A stretch of DNA of 21,514 nt from Akkermansiaceae bacterium (GTDB lineage: Bacteria > Verrucomicrobiota > Verrucomicrobiia > Verrucomicrobiales > Akkermansiaceae): NCBI GenBank assembly GCA_024233135.1, contig JACKPZ010000043.1, forward strand, positions 1 through 21,514, in the 5' to 3' direction. Shown piece after piece: positions 1 to 8,677 of the stretch (positions are counted from its first letter, which is position 1; each line of letters starts with the position of its first letter). The notes below the pieces were generated by a model. It was not told the DNA's origin, did not search any database, and worked only from the letters and a program-made list of their open reading frames with translations. The position numbers were made by a program, and so were the translations under genes.

Positions 1-105
1 CAGATTTCTTGCCATTCGTGACCGAGGCCTGCCATGCTCGACTATTTGGCTCGCCAAACAAACGTATTCCTCCATACCTTCGCCGGCAGTGAACCAATCC
101 CTCGG

Positions 106-1626
106 ATGAACCGCCGCACGTTTCCGGCACCCATCCCTTCCACAAGGCGATCGGTGTTTCGTTGCTCTCCAGCCGCCATTTTCATTCTAACCCTTCTGTT
201 CGGTGAAGCTGCCCGTGCGGATTCCCCCCATCCGGAATTTCCCGTGGGAACCATCCATGCCTATCCGACGCTCGTGCAAACGGGGATCAAACCGACCTTG
301 CAGTGGTCAGTCGTTCTTCCCGATGGCGAAACCGAGGCCGACTATGCGTTCTTCGTTCGCGAGGTGAGTTTCCCATCGCAAGTCGTGTATGACAGCTCCG
401 TCCCGCAGGCTGGCGAAATGCTCTCCGTCCTGCCGATCGATCCGGGCGGAGCCCGATTCGAACTCTGGGCCGTCAAGGCGGATCCGCTGATAGTCTACTT
501 CCTGGATACCACCTATGTCGGTACCTACATCCCGCAGGCCACCGTTTCCATCCGATCCGAAGATCCCTATTCGATCCTCCCGCGAACCCGCGCCGACCGG
601 CCTTTTCATGTCGATGTCACCGTCAATGGGATGTTGAACGATCCGGACTTACCACCCGCGGCGACCAGCGTGAACTTCCTCCATTTCGCCCAGTCCTACG
701 GCCCCGCCGGCAACGTTGCCAACATCGACCGCGCGCAAGCCACGCTCCTTTCCACAACCCCCATCACCACCAACGGCACCAGCACCTACACCTACGCCAT
801 CCATCCCGACACGGAGACCGATCCCATGAAAACCCGCGGCGAGGAGCGGTTTTCCGTCGTTTCGCTGGATGACTATGCCGCACCCGCGAGCCAAATCGCC
901 TCGCAGTTCATCCAGATCTGGCCCGTCGCCGATGGCAGCATTGCCGGCATTTCCGAAGGCGAAACCATCGGCCCGCAGATGCCCGCACTCACCCTGCAAA
1001 TGAACGACCTCTACCCGGAGTCCGACACGTGGGCTCAGGTTTACAAGGGCCCCCATCGAACAGACGCCGCGGGAACCATCGTCCCGGGCACTTCGTTTTC
1101 CAACCTATCAGCCGTTCCCGCCAACCGCGTGATCCAGTTGAACGACTATGAATCCGTCTTCGATTCCGACGGCCCATGGACCTTGGAAATCGTGACCCGC
1201 ACTCCTTTCGGCACCGATCCTGTCGCAGCCGTCAGCTTCACCGTCGAGGGCCTCGGCATGACATCCGAGGGCTGGCGGCAGATCCGCTTCGGCACCACCG
1301 CCAACTCCGGCGACGCAGCCAACCTCGCCGACCCCGATCACGACGGCATTCCCAACCTTCTCGAGTTCGCCTTCGGCCTCGATCCACACCACACCGACAC
1401 AGGCTCGCTTCCCGCCTTGCAAACCCTCGACGGCCAGCAAGCCCTCGCTTTCACCCAGCCCGCCGGCATCAAAGGCCTCACTTACGGCGCCGAATGGAGC
1501 GACTCCCTGGCGCCCGGAAGCTGGCTCCCCTTGCCCAACAGCGCCATCCCACCAGAATACCTCTTCCACCTCCCCGCCGGCCACCGGCCGAGCACCTTTG
1601 TCCGCTTGAAAGTGAGCGCGGATTGA
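106..1626 (+). CDS. Secreted protein of unknown function with Verrucomicrobia-type C-terminal region
   Basis: I do not recognise a specific family for the bulk of this protein. From the ATG at 106 it is 506 residues. It begins with basic residues followed by a hydrophobic stretch (AAIFILTLLFG) and an ARADS-like cleavage site, so it is probably exported by Sec. The middle looks like extracellular beta-rich sequence. Near the C-terminus sits a segment with NLADPDHDGIPNLLEFAFG, resembling calcium-binding thrombospondin type 3-like motifs. About 80 residues follow, ending SAD with no anchor or PEP-CTERM signal. The protein at 9835 carries the same kind of segment. An in-frame ATG at 34 has a GAGG six bases upstream and would add 24 residues. 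I prefer 106 because it puts the signal peptide at the N-terminus, but the start is uncertain. The next gene downstream is on the opposite strand. Confidence 0.75.
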   Translation: MNRRTFPAPIPSTRRSVFRCSPAAIFILTLLFGEAARADSPHPEFPVGTIHAYPTLVQTGIKPTLQWSVVLPDGETEADYAFFVREVSFPSQVVYDSSVPQAGEMLSVLPIDPGGARFELWAVKADPLIVYFLDTTYVGTYIPQATVSIRSEDPYSILPRTRADRPFHVDVTVNGMLNDPDLPPAATSVNFLHFAQSYGPAGNVANIDRAQATLLSTTPITTNGTSTYTYAIHPDTETDPMKTRGEERFSVVSLDDYAAPASQIASQFIQIWPVADGSIAGISEGETIGPQMPALTLQMNDLYPESDTWAQVYKGPHRTDAAGTIVPGTSFSNLSAVPANRVIQLNDYESVFDSDGPWTLEIVTRTPFGTDPVAAVSFTVEGLGMTSEGWRQIRFGTTANSGDAANLADPDHDGIPNLLEFAFGLDPHHTDTGSLPALQTLDGQQALAFTQPAGIKGLTYGAEWSDSLAPGSWLPLPNSAIPPEYLFHLPAGHRPSTFVRLKVSAD

Positions 1627-1670
1627 AACCCGCCCCGCCGTCCCTTTCTGCTTCGAATCGAAGTCTTCCA

Positions 1671-1917
1671 GAAGGTGTCGGAGTGCGCCTCGCATTTCAA
1701 CATGACCGGGGGGGGCTCCTTTCCCAAGGCCCGCGGATGCCGGTGTGTGGACCACCTCGATTTCCGATTCCGCCATCCTTCCGTCATGCGCTGACGAACG
1801 AGGGTCACTGTTTCGGGGTTGGACCCGCCGCACCCTGGAAAGCGGTGTGGCGCTGTCGCTTCCCACCGCACTCCAAACATGGGCCGCGCATGCGCGGTGA
1901 AGGTGTCGGAGTGCGCC
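1671..1917 (+). repeat. 19-bp direct repeat pair
   Basis: The copies at 1671-1689 and 1899-1917 are identical (GAAGGTGTCGGAGTGCGCC), 228 bases apart. A match of this length is not expected by chance in so short a region. No target-site duplication or transposase is visible. Confidence 0.75.
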
Positions 1918-1992
1918 GGCGGGGACGGCGCTTTCCGGGGTGAGTTGATTGGGGGAAGGCTGGCGCCCGGTCCTGGATTCCGGAGCGGGCAT

Positions 1993-2009
1993 GGCGCTTG
2001 GAAAGCGCC
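1993..2009. repeat. Short hairpin GGCGCTT-GGA-AAGCGCC
   Basis: A perfect 7-bp stem with a 3-base loop. Its right half overlaps the GGAAAGCGCC copy of the local repeat family. It could act as a second structure behind the topoisomerase terminator or simply be part of the repeat block. Confidence 0.5.
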
Positions 2010-2026
2010 GCCACGGGCCTAGGAAA

Positions 2027-2044
2027 CGCGTTCTCACGAACGCG
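2027..2044 (-). terminator. Stem-loop after the topoisomerase gene
   Basis: A perfect 7-bp inverted repeat CGCGTTC/GAACGCG with a 4-base loop lies 11 bases beyond the parE stop codon. Read on the minus strand it is followed by TTTCC, a short T run. It is a plausible but not strong intrinsic terminator. It is also part of the repeat-rich block. Confidence 0.45.
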
Positions 2045-2055
2045 GCTACGTCGCC

Positions 2056-3915
2056 TCACGCGGCGCCGGCTTCGACCTGTTTGTCGACGTCCTCGCGGAG
2101 GTTTTCGATGATGTAATCCTGCCGCTCGGGGGTGTTCTTGCCCATGTAGAAGGCGAGGAGTTCCTTCACGCCCTTGCCTTCCTCGTATTCGACGGGGTCG
2201 AGGCGCATGTCGGGACCGATCATGAAGCCGAACTCGTCGGGCGAGATCTCGCCGAGGCCCTTGAAGCGGGTGATCTCGGCGTTCTTGCCAAGTTTCGCGA
2301 GGGCCTTGCGGCGCTCCTCTTCGTCGTAGCAGTAGATGGTTTCCTTCTTGTTGCGGATGCGGAAGAGCGGCGTCTGGAGAATGAACAGGTGGCCGTCGCG
2401 GATGAGCTCGGGGAAGAACTGGAGGAAAAACGTGAGAAGAAGCAGGCGGATGTGCATGCCATCGACATCGGCGTCGGTGGCGAGCACGACGCGTTTGTAG
2501 CGCAGCTCCTCGATGCCGTCCTCGATGTTGAGCGCGGCCTGGAGCAGGGCGAACTCCTCGTTTTCATACACGATCTTGCGGGCGAGACCGAAGGAGTTGA
2601 GCGGCTTGCCGCGCAGGGAGAAGACGGCCTGCGTTTCGACGTCACGCGACTTGGTGATCGAGCCGGATGCGGAGTCGCCCTCGGTGATGAAGAGGGTGCT
2701 CTCGTCGCGGCGTTTGTGCTTGGTGTCGAGGTGGACGCGGCAGTCGCGCAGCTTCTTGTTGTGCACCTTGGCCTGCTTCGCGCGTTCGCGGGCCATCTTC
2801 TGCACGCCCTTGAGGTCCTTGCGCTCGCGCTCGGCGAGTTGGATGCGCTTGCCGATGGCCTCGGCGACCTGCGGATTCTTGTGCAGGTAGTTGTCGAGGT
2901 GGGTCTTGAGGAAATTGCCGATGTACGAACGCAGCGATTCGCCCTCGGGTTCCATGCTGGTGGAGCCGAGCTTGGTCTTCGTCTGTGACTCGAAGACCGG
3001 CTCGACGATGCGGACGGAGATCGCCGCCTCGATGCCGGCGCGGATGTCGGCGGGGTCGTATTGTTTCTTGAAATAGCCGCGCACCACCTGGACGAGCGCC
3101 TCGCGAAAGGCGGCGAGGTGGGTGCCGCCTTGCGACGTGTTCTGGCCGTTGACGAAACTGTAGTATTCCTCGCCGCTCTCGGCGGTGTGGGTGAAGGCGA
3201 TCTCGATGTCTTTTCCTGATAGATGGATCGGCGCGTAGAGCGGCTCGCTTTCCATCTCCTCGCGCAGCAGGTCGAGCAGGCCGTCCTTCGAGCGGAACTT
3301 CTTGCCATTGAACACGACGGTGAGCGCCGGGTTCAGGTAGGAGTAGTAGCGGCACATCTTCTCGACGTAGGCCTCCTTGAACTTCGCCTTGGCCGGGAAA
3401 ATCGAGCGGTCCACCTCGAAGGCGAGGCGCGTGCCGTTCGGCGCGTCGTCGGGACGCGGGCGTTTCATGTCCACGGCGATCTGGCCCTTGGAAAACTCGA
3501 GCGCCTTCGTTTCCCCATCACGCCAGGCCTGGATCTCGAAGAAGTCGGACAGCGCGTTGACCGCCTTGATGCCGACGCCGTTGAGGCCGACGGATTTCTT
3601 GAACGCCTCGCTGTCGTATTTCGCGCCGGTGTTGATCTGTGCGGCGCAGTCGAAGAGCTTGCCGAGGGGGATGCCGCGGCCGAAGTCGCGGACCTCGACT
3701 CGGCCCTGGTCGTCGATCTCGACGCGGATCTCCTTGCCAAAGCCCATGATGTGCTCGTCGATCGAGTTGTCGACGGCCTCCTTGAGCAGGATGTAGAGGC
3801 CGTCGTCGGGCGAGGATCCGTCCCCGAGTTTTCCGATGTACATGCCCGGGCGCATCCGGATGTGTTCGCGCCAGTCGAGGGATTTGATGTCGTCTTCGGT
3901 GTATTCGGCGGCCAT
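2056..3915 (-). CDS. parE: DNA topoisomerase IV subunit B-like protein (ParE/GyrB family)
   Basis: ATPase subunit of a type IIA topoisomerase, expected to work with a ParC/GyrA partner in chromosome unlinking or supercoiling control. It has 619 residues from the ATG at 3915; an in-frame TTG at 3960 would add 15. The GHKL ATPase domain shows EAVDNS (E46, N50), DFGRGIP (77-83) and GLNGVGIKAVN (110-120). The transducer domain has the QTK loop (311-313). The TOPRIM domain shows TEGDSASGS (411-419) and DADVDG (481-486), followed by FKGLGE (551-556). The length fits ParE (about 630 in E. coli) better than GyrB (about 800), since the GyrB insert is missing. A short GyrB cannot be excluded without phylogeny. 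The upstream permease on the same strand ends 63 bases before this start, so cotranscription is possible. No parC is present in the window. Confidence 0.9.
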   Translation of the reverse strand: MAAEYTEDDIKSLDWREHIRMRPGMYIGKLGDGSSPDDGLYILLKEAVDNSIDEHIMGFGKEIRVEIDDQGRVEVRDFGRGIPLGKLFDCAAQINTGAKYDSEAFKKSVGLNGVGIKAVNALSDFFEIQAWRDGETKALEFSKGQIAVDMKRPRPDDAPNGTRLAFEVDRSIFPAKAKFKEAYVEKMCRYYSYLNPALTVVFNGKKFRSKDGLLDLLREEMESEPLYAPIHLSGKDIEIAFTHTAESGEEYYSFVNGQNTSQGGTHLAAFREALVQVVRGYFKKQYDPADIRAGIEAAISVRIVEPVFESQTKTKLGSTSMEPEGESLRSYIGNFLKTHLDNYLHKNPQVAEAIGKRIQLAERERKDLKGVQKMARERAKQAKVHNKKLRDCRVHLDTKHKRRDESTLFITEGDSASGSITKSRDVETQAVFSLRGKPLNSFGLARKIVYENEEFALLQAALNIEDGIEELRYKRVVLATDADVDGMHIRLLLLTFFLQFFPELIRDGHLFILQTPLFRIRNKKETIYCYDEEERRKALAKLGKNAEITRFKGLGEISPDEFGFMIGPDMRLDPVEYEEGKGVKELLAFYMGKNTPERQDYIIENLREDVDKQVEAGAA

Positions 3916-3978
3916 GGCTGTCGTTTCGGGTTTCCTAAACGCTCGGCCGGCCGGGCGCAAGGGCGGGAAACGGCCGGC

Positions 3979-5733
3979 TCACACGATCACCCGCACGCCG
4001 CCGAGTTCTCCGAGCGAGTGGGGCAGCCCGCCACCCGGACAGCCGATGAACATGAAATTCGCCGGAATCCTCCATGTCCGGGTGAGTTCCTCGATCAGCG
4101 GCGGGCCGAACTCGCCGTCGAGCACGACGAACTCGATGTCGATCTCCGGGTAGGCCTCGTCGAGGAAACGCAGGTCCGCCTCCAGCCTCTCGGGCACCTT
4201 TTCCCTGCCGCGGACGAAGACGATCTTGATGCGGTTGGTGTGCTCGTTTTTCCGGACGTAGAGCATCACCTTGTTGAGGTTCGCGAGGTTGTCGCCGCGG
4301 GTGAAAAACACGACCTGCTGGGCGTTGATGCGCTCGATCGTGTCGCGCGTCCATTGCGAGAGCCGGCTCATCGGCTTGACGAGCGCGGCGACGACAGACC
4401 GGGCGACAAACAGGATGCCGGTGAGCAGCGCGGTGCGGGTGAGCATCACGATGACGATCAACGCCGCCGGCAGGAAATACTCGAGGAAGACCCAGAAATA
4501 CTCCGGATTCATCACCGCGTTGCCGACGAGGCCGGTCGCCACCGCCGCCATGGCGAGAATCACGGTGGGCCACGAGGCCACCTGCGGGCGGGGCAGCGAG
4601 CCGCGTTTGATCTTGAGCAGCACGTTGCCAAGACCGAAGAGCAGCATCACCGCGAGAAACGAGAGCGTGTAGACACCGGCGAGCGCCTTCAGGTCGCCCC
4701 GCGTGATGAAGAGCACGGAAACCGTTAGCAGGAAGAAGGTCAGCAGGATGCGGTGGGTGGTGCCGCGCCGGTTCTTTTTGAGGAGGAACTGCGGCAGGCA
4801 GCGGTCCAGTGTCATCCGTGCGACCAACCCGTCGACGCCGATGAAACTCGTCAGCACCGCGCCGCTAAGGACGATCGCCGCATCGATGGAGATCAGGGTT
4901 CCCAGCCACGCGCCGGCGGACTCGCGGCCCATGTGGGAGAGCAGGGCGTTTTCATACGCGGGGACCACCGCCAGCGGCACCAGGGCGAGGGCGAGCAGGG
5001 CCATCAGCGGGTTGAAGACGGACACCGCGATCCACATGTTGCGCAGGGTTTTCGGGAACACGCCCTCCTTCTGCTCCTCGACGAAGTTCGCGGAACTCTC
5101 GAAGCCGGAGATCCCCAGCATGGCGGCGCAGAAGCCGAACAGCAGCGCCTTGCCCATCCCGCCGGGTGCGGGCGTCGACAGGTTTTCCAACAACAGCCCG
5201 ACGCCGTGCCGGCTCAGGAAGAACGCTCCCGCGCCCAACAAAACCGTCAGCGAGACGAGGTGGAACACGAAGATGCCGATCGCCAGCACGGCGGACTCGC
5301 TGATGCCGAGGATGGTGAGAAACGTGAAGAAACCGAGCAGCCCGATCGTCGCCCCGAACACCGGGATACCGTGGAAGGCCTCGTGGGCGTAGTGCATCGC
5401 CTCGGAAGCAGAAATCACCGCGGTGGCCATGTACGAGAGGATCGTCAGGCAGGCCGCCATCGACGCGCGGAACTTGGTCGTCGTGTTGAGAAGCGCGTTA
5501 TAAGCGCCGCCGTTGAGCGGAAGCGCGCCGACGACCTCGTTGTAGATCGAGCGGAAGAGAAACAGCACGGCCGCCACTCCCAGCAGGGCCACCGGGCCCC
5601 ATCGGCCGCCGTAGATGATCGCCAGCGCGGAAACGTAAAGGCAGGACGAGGTGATGTCGTTCCCGCAGATGGCGGTGGAGGCCAGTTCCCCGAGTTTGGT
5701 GTGGGGTTTGGCCTTGGGTTGCGGATCGTTCAT
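3979..5733 (-). CDS. APC-family amino acid/polyamine permease with C-terminal cytosolic domain
   Basis: Secondary transporter of the APC superfamily (AA_permease_2 type), likely moving an amino acid or related solute; the substrate cannot be read from sequence. It has 584 residues from the ATG at 5733; a TTG at 5787 is a less likely start. The TM1 region GELASTAICGNDITSS, the PLNGGAYN motif after TM2 and GISGFESSANFVEE in TM6 are typical of the fold. About 12 hydrophobic segments run to roughly residue 470. A soluble tail of about 115 residues follows (from about 475, starting QQVVFFTRGDN). Its alternating beta/alpha pattern recalls the cytosolic USP-like domains of some APC transporters. It is divergent from the TerC gene (142 bases between starts) and lies just upstream of parE on the same strand. 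An 8-bp inverted repeat (3946-3953/3971-3978) follows its stop. Confidence 0.85.
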   Translation of the reverse strand: MNDPQPKAKPHTKLGELASTAICGNDITSSCLYVSALAIIYGGRWGPVALLGVAAVLFLFRSIYNEVVGALPLNGGAYNALLNTTTKFRASMAACLTILSYMATAVISASEAMHYAHEAFHGIPVFGATIGLLGFFTFLTILGISESAVLAIGIFVFHLVSLTVLLGAGAFFLSRHGVGLLLENLSTPAPGGMGKALLFGFCAAMLGISGFESSANFVEEQKEGVFPKTLRNMWIAVSVFNPLMALLALALVPLAVVPAYENALLSHMGRESAGAWLGTLISIDAAIVLSGAVLTSFIGVDGLVARMTLDRCLPQFLLKKNRRGTTHRILLTFFLLTVSVLFITRGDLKALAGVYTLSFLAVMLLFGLGNVLLKIKRGSLPRPQVASWPTVILAMAAVATGLVGNAVMNPEYFWVFLEYFLPAALIVIVMLTRTALLTGILFVARSVVAALVKPMSRLSQWTRDTIERINAQQVVFFTRGDNLANLNKVMLYVRKNEHTNRIKIVFVRGREKVPERLEADLRFLDEAYPEIDIEFVVLDGEFGPPLIEELTRTWRIPANFMFIGCPGGGLPHSLGELGGVRVIV

Positions 5734-5875
5734 GTCGCGGGGCGGAGTTTCACTGTGCCCGATCCGTGCGCCTTCGTCCAAGGGCAATCTGGCCCGTGCT
5801 CGCGTTCATGGAAACATCGCGCGACATTCCCGTTGCGCGGTGGCTGGTTCTCCCACAGCGTCCACGGCGTTGCCC

Positions 5876-6652
5876 ATGGACTGGACCTACAACGTTCTCG
5901 GCCCCGACCCGTATGCCGGGCTGCTGGTGATCGGCATGCTGATCCTGATCGAGGGCATCCTGTCGGTGGACAACGCGGCGGTGCTGGCGACGATGGTCAT
6001 GCGCCTGCCCGCCGAGCAGCGAGGCAAGGCGCTCAAATACGGCATCCTCGGCGCCTACGTATTCCGCGGCCTGTGTCTCGCCGCGGCATCGTGGCTCATC
6101 AACATCTGGTGGCTCGAACCGCTCGGCGGACTCTATCTGATCTGGCTTTCGTGGAAACACTTCTCGCGCCACGAGTCGGTCGAGGAAGAGGGTTTCGAAG
6201 CGGCCACCCACGAGGGCAACTGGTTCTACCGCCACACGCTCGGCCGTCTCGGCCGCTTCTGGGCGACAGTGGTCGCCGTCGAGGCGATGGACCTCGCGTT
6301 CTCGATCGACAACGTGGTGGCGGCCGTCGCCTACGTGAAGAACTACCCGATGCCCTCGCGGCTGGTGCTCGTCTGCACCGGCGTGTTTCTCGGCATCCTG
6401 ACGATGCGTTTCGCCGCGCAGGGGTTCGTGAAGCTGATGCACCACTTCCGGTTTCTGGAAACCTGCGCCTTCGTGGTGATCGGCATCCTCGGGGCCAAGT
6501 TGATGCTCGGCATTCCGCGCCACCTGCTGGCGGAGGATCATCCCGTCCACCAGGTACTGGCCAGCAAGTGGTTCGACCTCGGCACCTCGGTGCTCACGCT
6601 GCTCATCTTCATCGTGCCGGTGCTGGTGCACATGGCGCGGAAGAAAGCGTGA
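5876..6652 (+). CDS. TerC-family integral membrane protein
   Basis: Member of the TerC/Alx family, inner-membrane proteins linked in other bacteria to manganese export or metallation of secreted proteins, and historically to tellurite resistance. It has 258 residues from the ATG at 5876, which begins MDWTYN and fits the family N-terminus. Two internally related membrane motifs carry the conserved acidic residues: EGILSVDNAAVLA (E26, D32, N33) and EAMDLAFSIDNVVAA (E136, D139, D145, N146). About seven hydrophobic segments are visible, with a charged loop around residues 98-125. An upstream in-frame extension to 5651 overlaps the divergent permease and lacks family character. No Mn2+ riboswitch of the yybP-ykoY type is apparent upstream. 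The stop codon directly abuts the stop of the convergent hexosaminidase gene. Confidence 0.88.
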   Translation: MDWTYNVLGPDPYAGLLVIGMLILIEGILSVDNAAVLATMVMRLPAEQRGKALKYGILGAYVFRGLCLAAASWLINIWWLEPLGGLYLIWLSWKHFSRHESVEEEGFEAATHEGNWFYRHTLGRLGRFWATVVAVEAMDLAFSIDNVVAAVAYVKNYPMPSRLVLVCTGVFLGILTMRFAAQGFVKLMHHFRFLETCAFVVIGILGAKLMLGIPRHLLAEDHPVHQVLASKWFDLGTSVLTLLIFIVPVLVHMARKKA

Positions 6653-8677
6653 TCACTCGATCCGGATCTCGTGGAGGATCAGCCAGTTCGTCTGCGGCTT
6701 CGTCACGCGGATGCGGACCTGCGAGGTGCCGGCCGGCGCGGTGGCCGCCGCCTTGCCGCCGGAGAAATCCGCGACCTTCGTCCACTCCGAGCCGTCCGTG
6801 GAAACCTCGAGCACGCCGTTTTCCAGACGGTCGCCGTTGCGGCTCGCCGGGCCGCCGGTTTGCACCGTCACCGTCGCATCGTTTTCCAGCGGTTTGGCGA
6901 GACGGATGGTGAAATGGTCGTCGGTTTTGAGCTCCCGGTCCGCCCAGAAGAAAGTCTCGTCCCGTCCATCATAGGCCAGCTCGGGCCAGAACTGCTGATA
7001 GATCCCGAGCGAGGTCGAGACCGTGGAGCCGTCCTTCGTCTCGCGCTTCGGCTCTCGATAGACCGGGCCGTGGTTCACGCCCGCGGCTTCGTAGTGTTTC
7101 ATCACGCCTTCGAGGCGCGCGAGGAAACCCTGGTAGTCCTTCCGCTCCAGCGGCGTCCATGCGATCTCCGCCAGCGCGGCCATCCGCGGGAACGCGTGGT
7201 ATTCGACCTTTTTGTAGTCCTTGAAATATTCCGCCCAGAGCTGCCCCTGCACGCCGAGGATGTGCTTCGCCTCCGTTTCGCTCAACGCGGCGGGCACGGG
7301 GTCGTAGCCGTAGACTTTCGAGATCGGCAGGAATCCGGCGATCGCCTCGTATTCGACGCCCTTGGCCAGCGCCTGGGCCGCGGGTTCCTGATAGTAGTCG
7401 AAATACAAATGGCTGTTGGACGCCATCACCACATCGTGCCCTTCCTTGGCGGATGCGATGCCGCCGGCTTCGCCGCGCCATGACATCACGGTCGCCTTCG
7501 GCGAGAGACCGCCCTCGCGGATCTCGTCCCAGCCGATGAGCTTGCGGCCCTTCGCCTCGAGGATCTTCTCGACGCGTTTCACGAAGTAACTCTGCACGTC
7601 GTGGCCGTTCTTGAGTCCCTCGCGTTTCATCAATTCCTTCACGCGCGAAGATTTCTCCCACTGGACTTTCGGCGCCTCGTCGCCCCCCATGTGGATGTAT
7701 TCCGAGGGAAACAACGCGCAGATCTCGGTGAACACGTCGTCCACGAACTGGAACACCGTCTCCGTCGGTGCGAGCACGTACGGATGCACGCCCCAGCGCG
7801 TTTCCACCTTCGGCGCGTAGCCGGGAATGTCGTCATTTCCGAATTCCGGATAGGCGGCGATGGCCGCGGCCATGTGGCCCGGCATGTCGATCTCCGGCAC
7901 GATGGTCACGTGCCGCGCCTTCGCATAGGCGACGATGTCCTTCACCTGCTCCTGCGTGTAGAAACCGCCGTAGCGCACGCCGTCGTCCGAGTTGCGGTTG
8001 CCATACGGCGGGGAGGAATCACGCCACGCGCCGACCTCGGTGAGCTTGGGGTATTTTTTGATCTCGATGCGCCAGCCCTGGTCCTCGGATAGGTGCCAGT
8101 GGAAGGTGTTGATCTTGTGGAATGCGAGCCAGTCGATGAATTTCTTGATGTCCTCGACCGGGAAAAAATGGCGGCCCACATCGAGGTGCATTCCCCGCCA
8201 GCCGAAACGAGGATGGTCGAGGATTTCGAGGGAGCGCAGTTCCACTTTGCCGCTTTCCGGTTTCTCCACCGGAAGCATCTGCACCAGGGTCCGCGTGCCG
8301 TTCCACGCGCCCGCCGCGTCCTTGCCGACGATCCGCACGCCCTTCGGGGAAATCCGCAGGGCGTATCCTTCCGCGGGCTGGTCGATGTCCGGATTGACGA
8401 TCACCTCGATCTGCGACGGATGCAGGATCCGCAACTCCGCGGGGACGATCTTCGGTTTCGCGCCCAGCACCCGGGTCAGTTCGCCGGCGAGGATCTCCGC
8501 CTCGGCCCGCATCGTCCGGTCCGGCCGGATCACGGTTTCCGGACCCAGTTCGAAGGCTCCCTCGCTTTCGTTCAACTCCACCGGCAGCGGAACCAACGGC
8601 GGAGTCTCCGCCCGGCACACCGCCATCATGCCCAATGCCAGACCCATCATTCCCAGAACACTCGATTTCGTTTTCAT
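6653..8677 (-). CDS. Secreted beta-N-acetylhexosaminidase, GH20
   Basis: Exo-acting glycoside hydrolase that removes terminal GlcNAc/GalNAc from chitin-derived oligosaccharides, glycans or peptidoglycan fragments, using the substrate N-acetyl group as nucleophile. It has 674 residues from the ATG at 8677; an in-frame upstream extension lacks signal-peptide character. Residues 1-23 form a Sec signal peptide ending CRA|ET. The GH20b-type N-terminal domain covers roughly 25-155. The catalytic barrel starts at RFGWRGMHLDVGRHFF (157-172), with HWHLSEDQGWR (193-203) and the catalytic pair D333-E334 in HMGGDEAPK. After about residue 560 a beta-rich region resembles an F5/8 type C-like carbohydrate-binding domain, ending ILHEIRIE. 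The divergent AraC-type regulator starts 157 bases away and may control it, an inference from position. The substrate specificity within the family is unknown. Confidence 0.93.
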   Translation of the reverse strand: MKTKSSVLGMMGLALGMMAVCRAETPPLVPLPVELNESEGAFELGPETVIRPDRTMRAEAEILAGELTRVLGAKPKIVPAELRILHPSQIEVIVNPDIDQPAEGYALRISPKGVRIVGKDAAGAWNGTRTLVQMLPVEKPESGKVELRSLEILDHPRFGWRGMHLDVGRHFFPVEDIKKFIDWLAFHKINTFHWHLSEDQGWRIEIKKYPKLTEVGAWRDSSPPYGNRNSDDGVRYGGFYTQEQVKDIVAYAKARHVTIVPEIDMPGHMAAAIAAYPEFGNDDIPGYAPKVETRWGVHPYVLAPTETVFQFVDDVFTEICALFPSEYIHMGGDEAPKVQWEKSSRVKELMKREGLKNGHDVQSYFVKRVEKILEAKGRKLIGWDEIREGGLSPKATVMSWRGEAGGIASAKEGHDVVMASNSHLYFDYYQEPAAQALAKGVEYEAIAGFLPISKVYGYDPVPAALSETEAKHILGVQGQLWAEYFKDYKKVEYHAFPRMAALAEIAWTPLERKDYQGFLARLEGVMKHYEAAGVNHGPVYREPKRETKDGSTVSTSLGIYQQFWPELAYDGRDETFFWADRELKTDDHFTIRLAKPLENDATVTVQTGGPASRNGDRLENGVLEVSTDGSEWTKVADFSGGKAAATAPAGTSQVRIRVTKPQTNWLILHEIRIE

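Larger units (their letters stand above)
1627..2055. repeat. Non-coding region dense in short direct and inverted repeats
   Basis: About 430 bases with no convincing gene lie between the secreted protein and the 3' end of the topoisomerase gene. A 19-base direct repeat (GAAGGTGTCGGAGTGCGCC) occurs at 1671-1689 and 1899-1917. Its core GGAGTGCG reappears inverted at 1867-1874. GGCGCTTTCC at 1927-1936 is the exact reverse complement of GGAAAGCGCC at 2000-2009. TGGAAAGCG at 1836-1844 pairs with CGCTTCCCA at 1857-1865 with one mismatch. CTTCGA/TCGAAG flank one base at 1651-1663. Open frames through here are long only because of high GC and are rich in Arg and Pro. The modular pattern suggests a dispersed intergenic repeat family, which is an inference from one locus. 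Confidence 0.6.

Noticed and set aside
1108..2037. Long open frames on both strands running through 1627-2055
   Set aside because: They overlap the secreted-protein gene and the repeat block, are Arg/Pro/Gly-rich and show no domain or plausible start signal.
5734..5875. Possible Mn2+ (yybP-ykoY) riboswitch upstream of the TerC gene
   Set aside because: Such elements often precede TerC-family genes, but I find none of the conserved loops in these 142 bases.
4753..6912. Open frame of about 719 codons on the plus strand
   Set aside because: It spans the antisense of the permease and a wrong frame of TerC, with low-complexity Arg/Asp/His-rich content.
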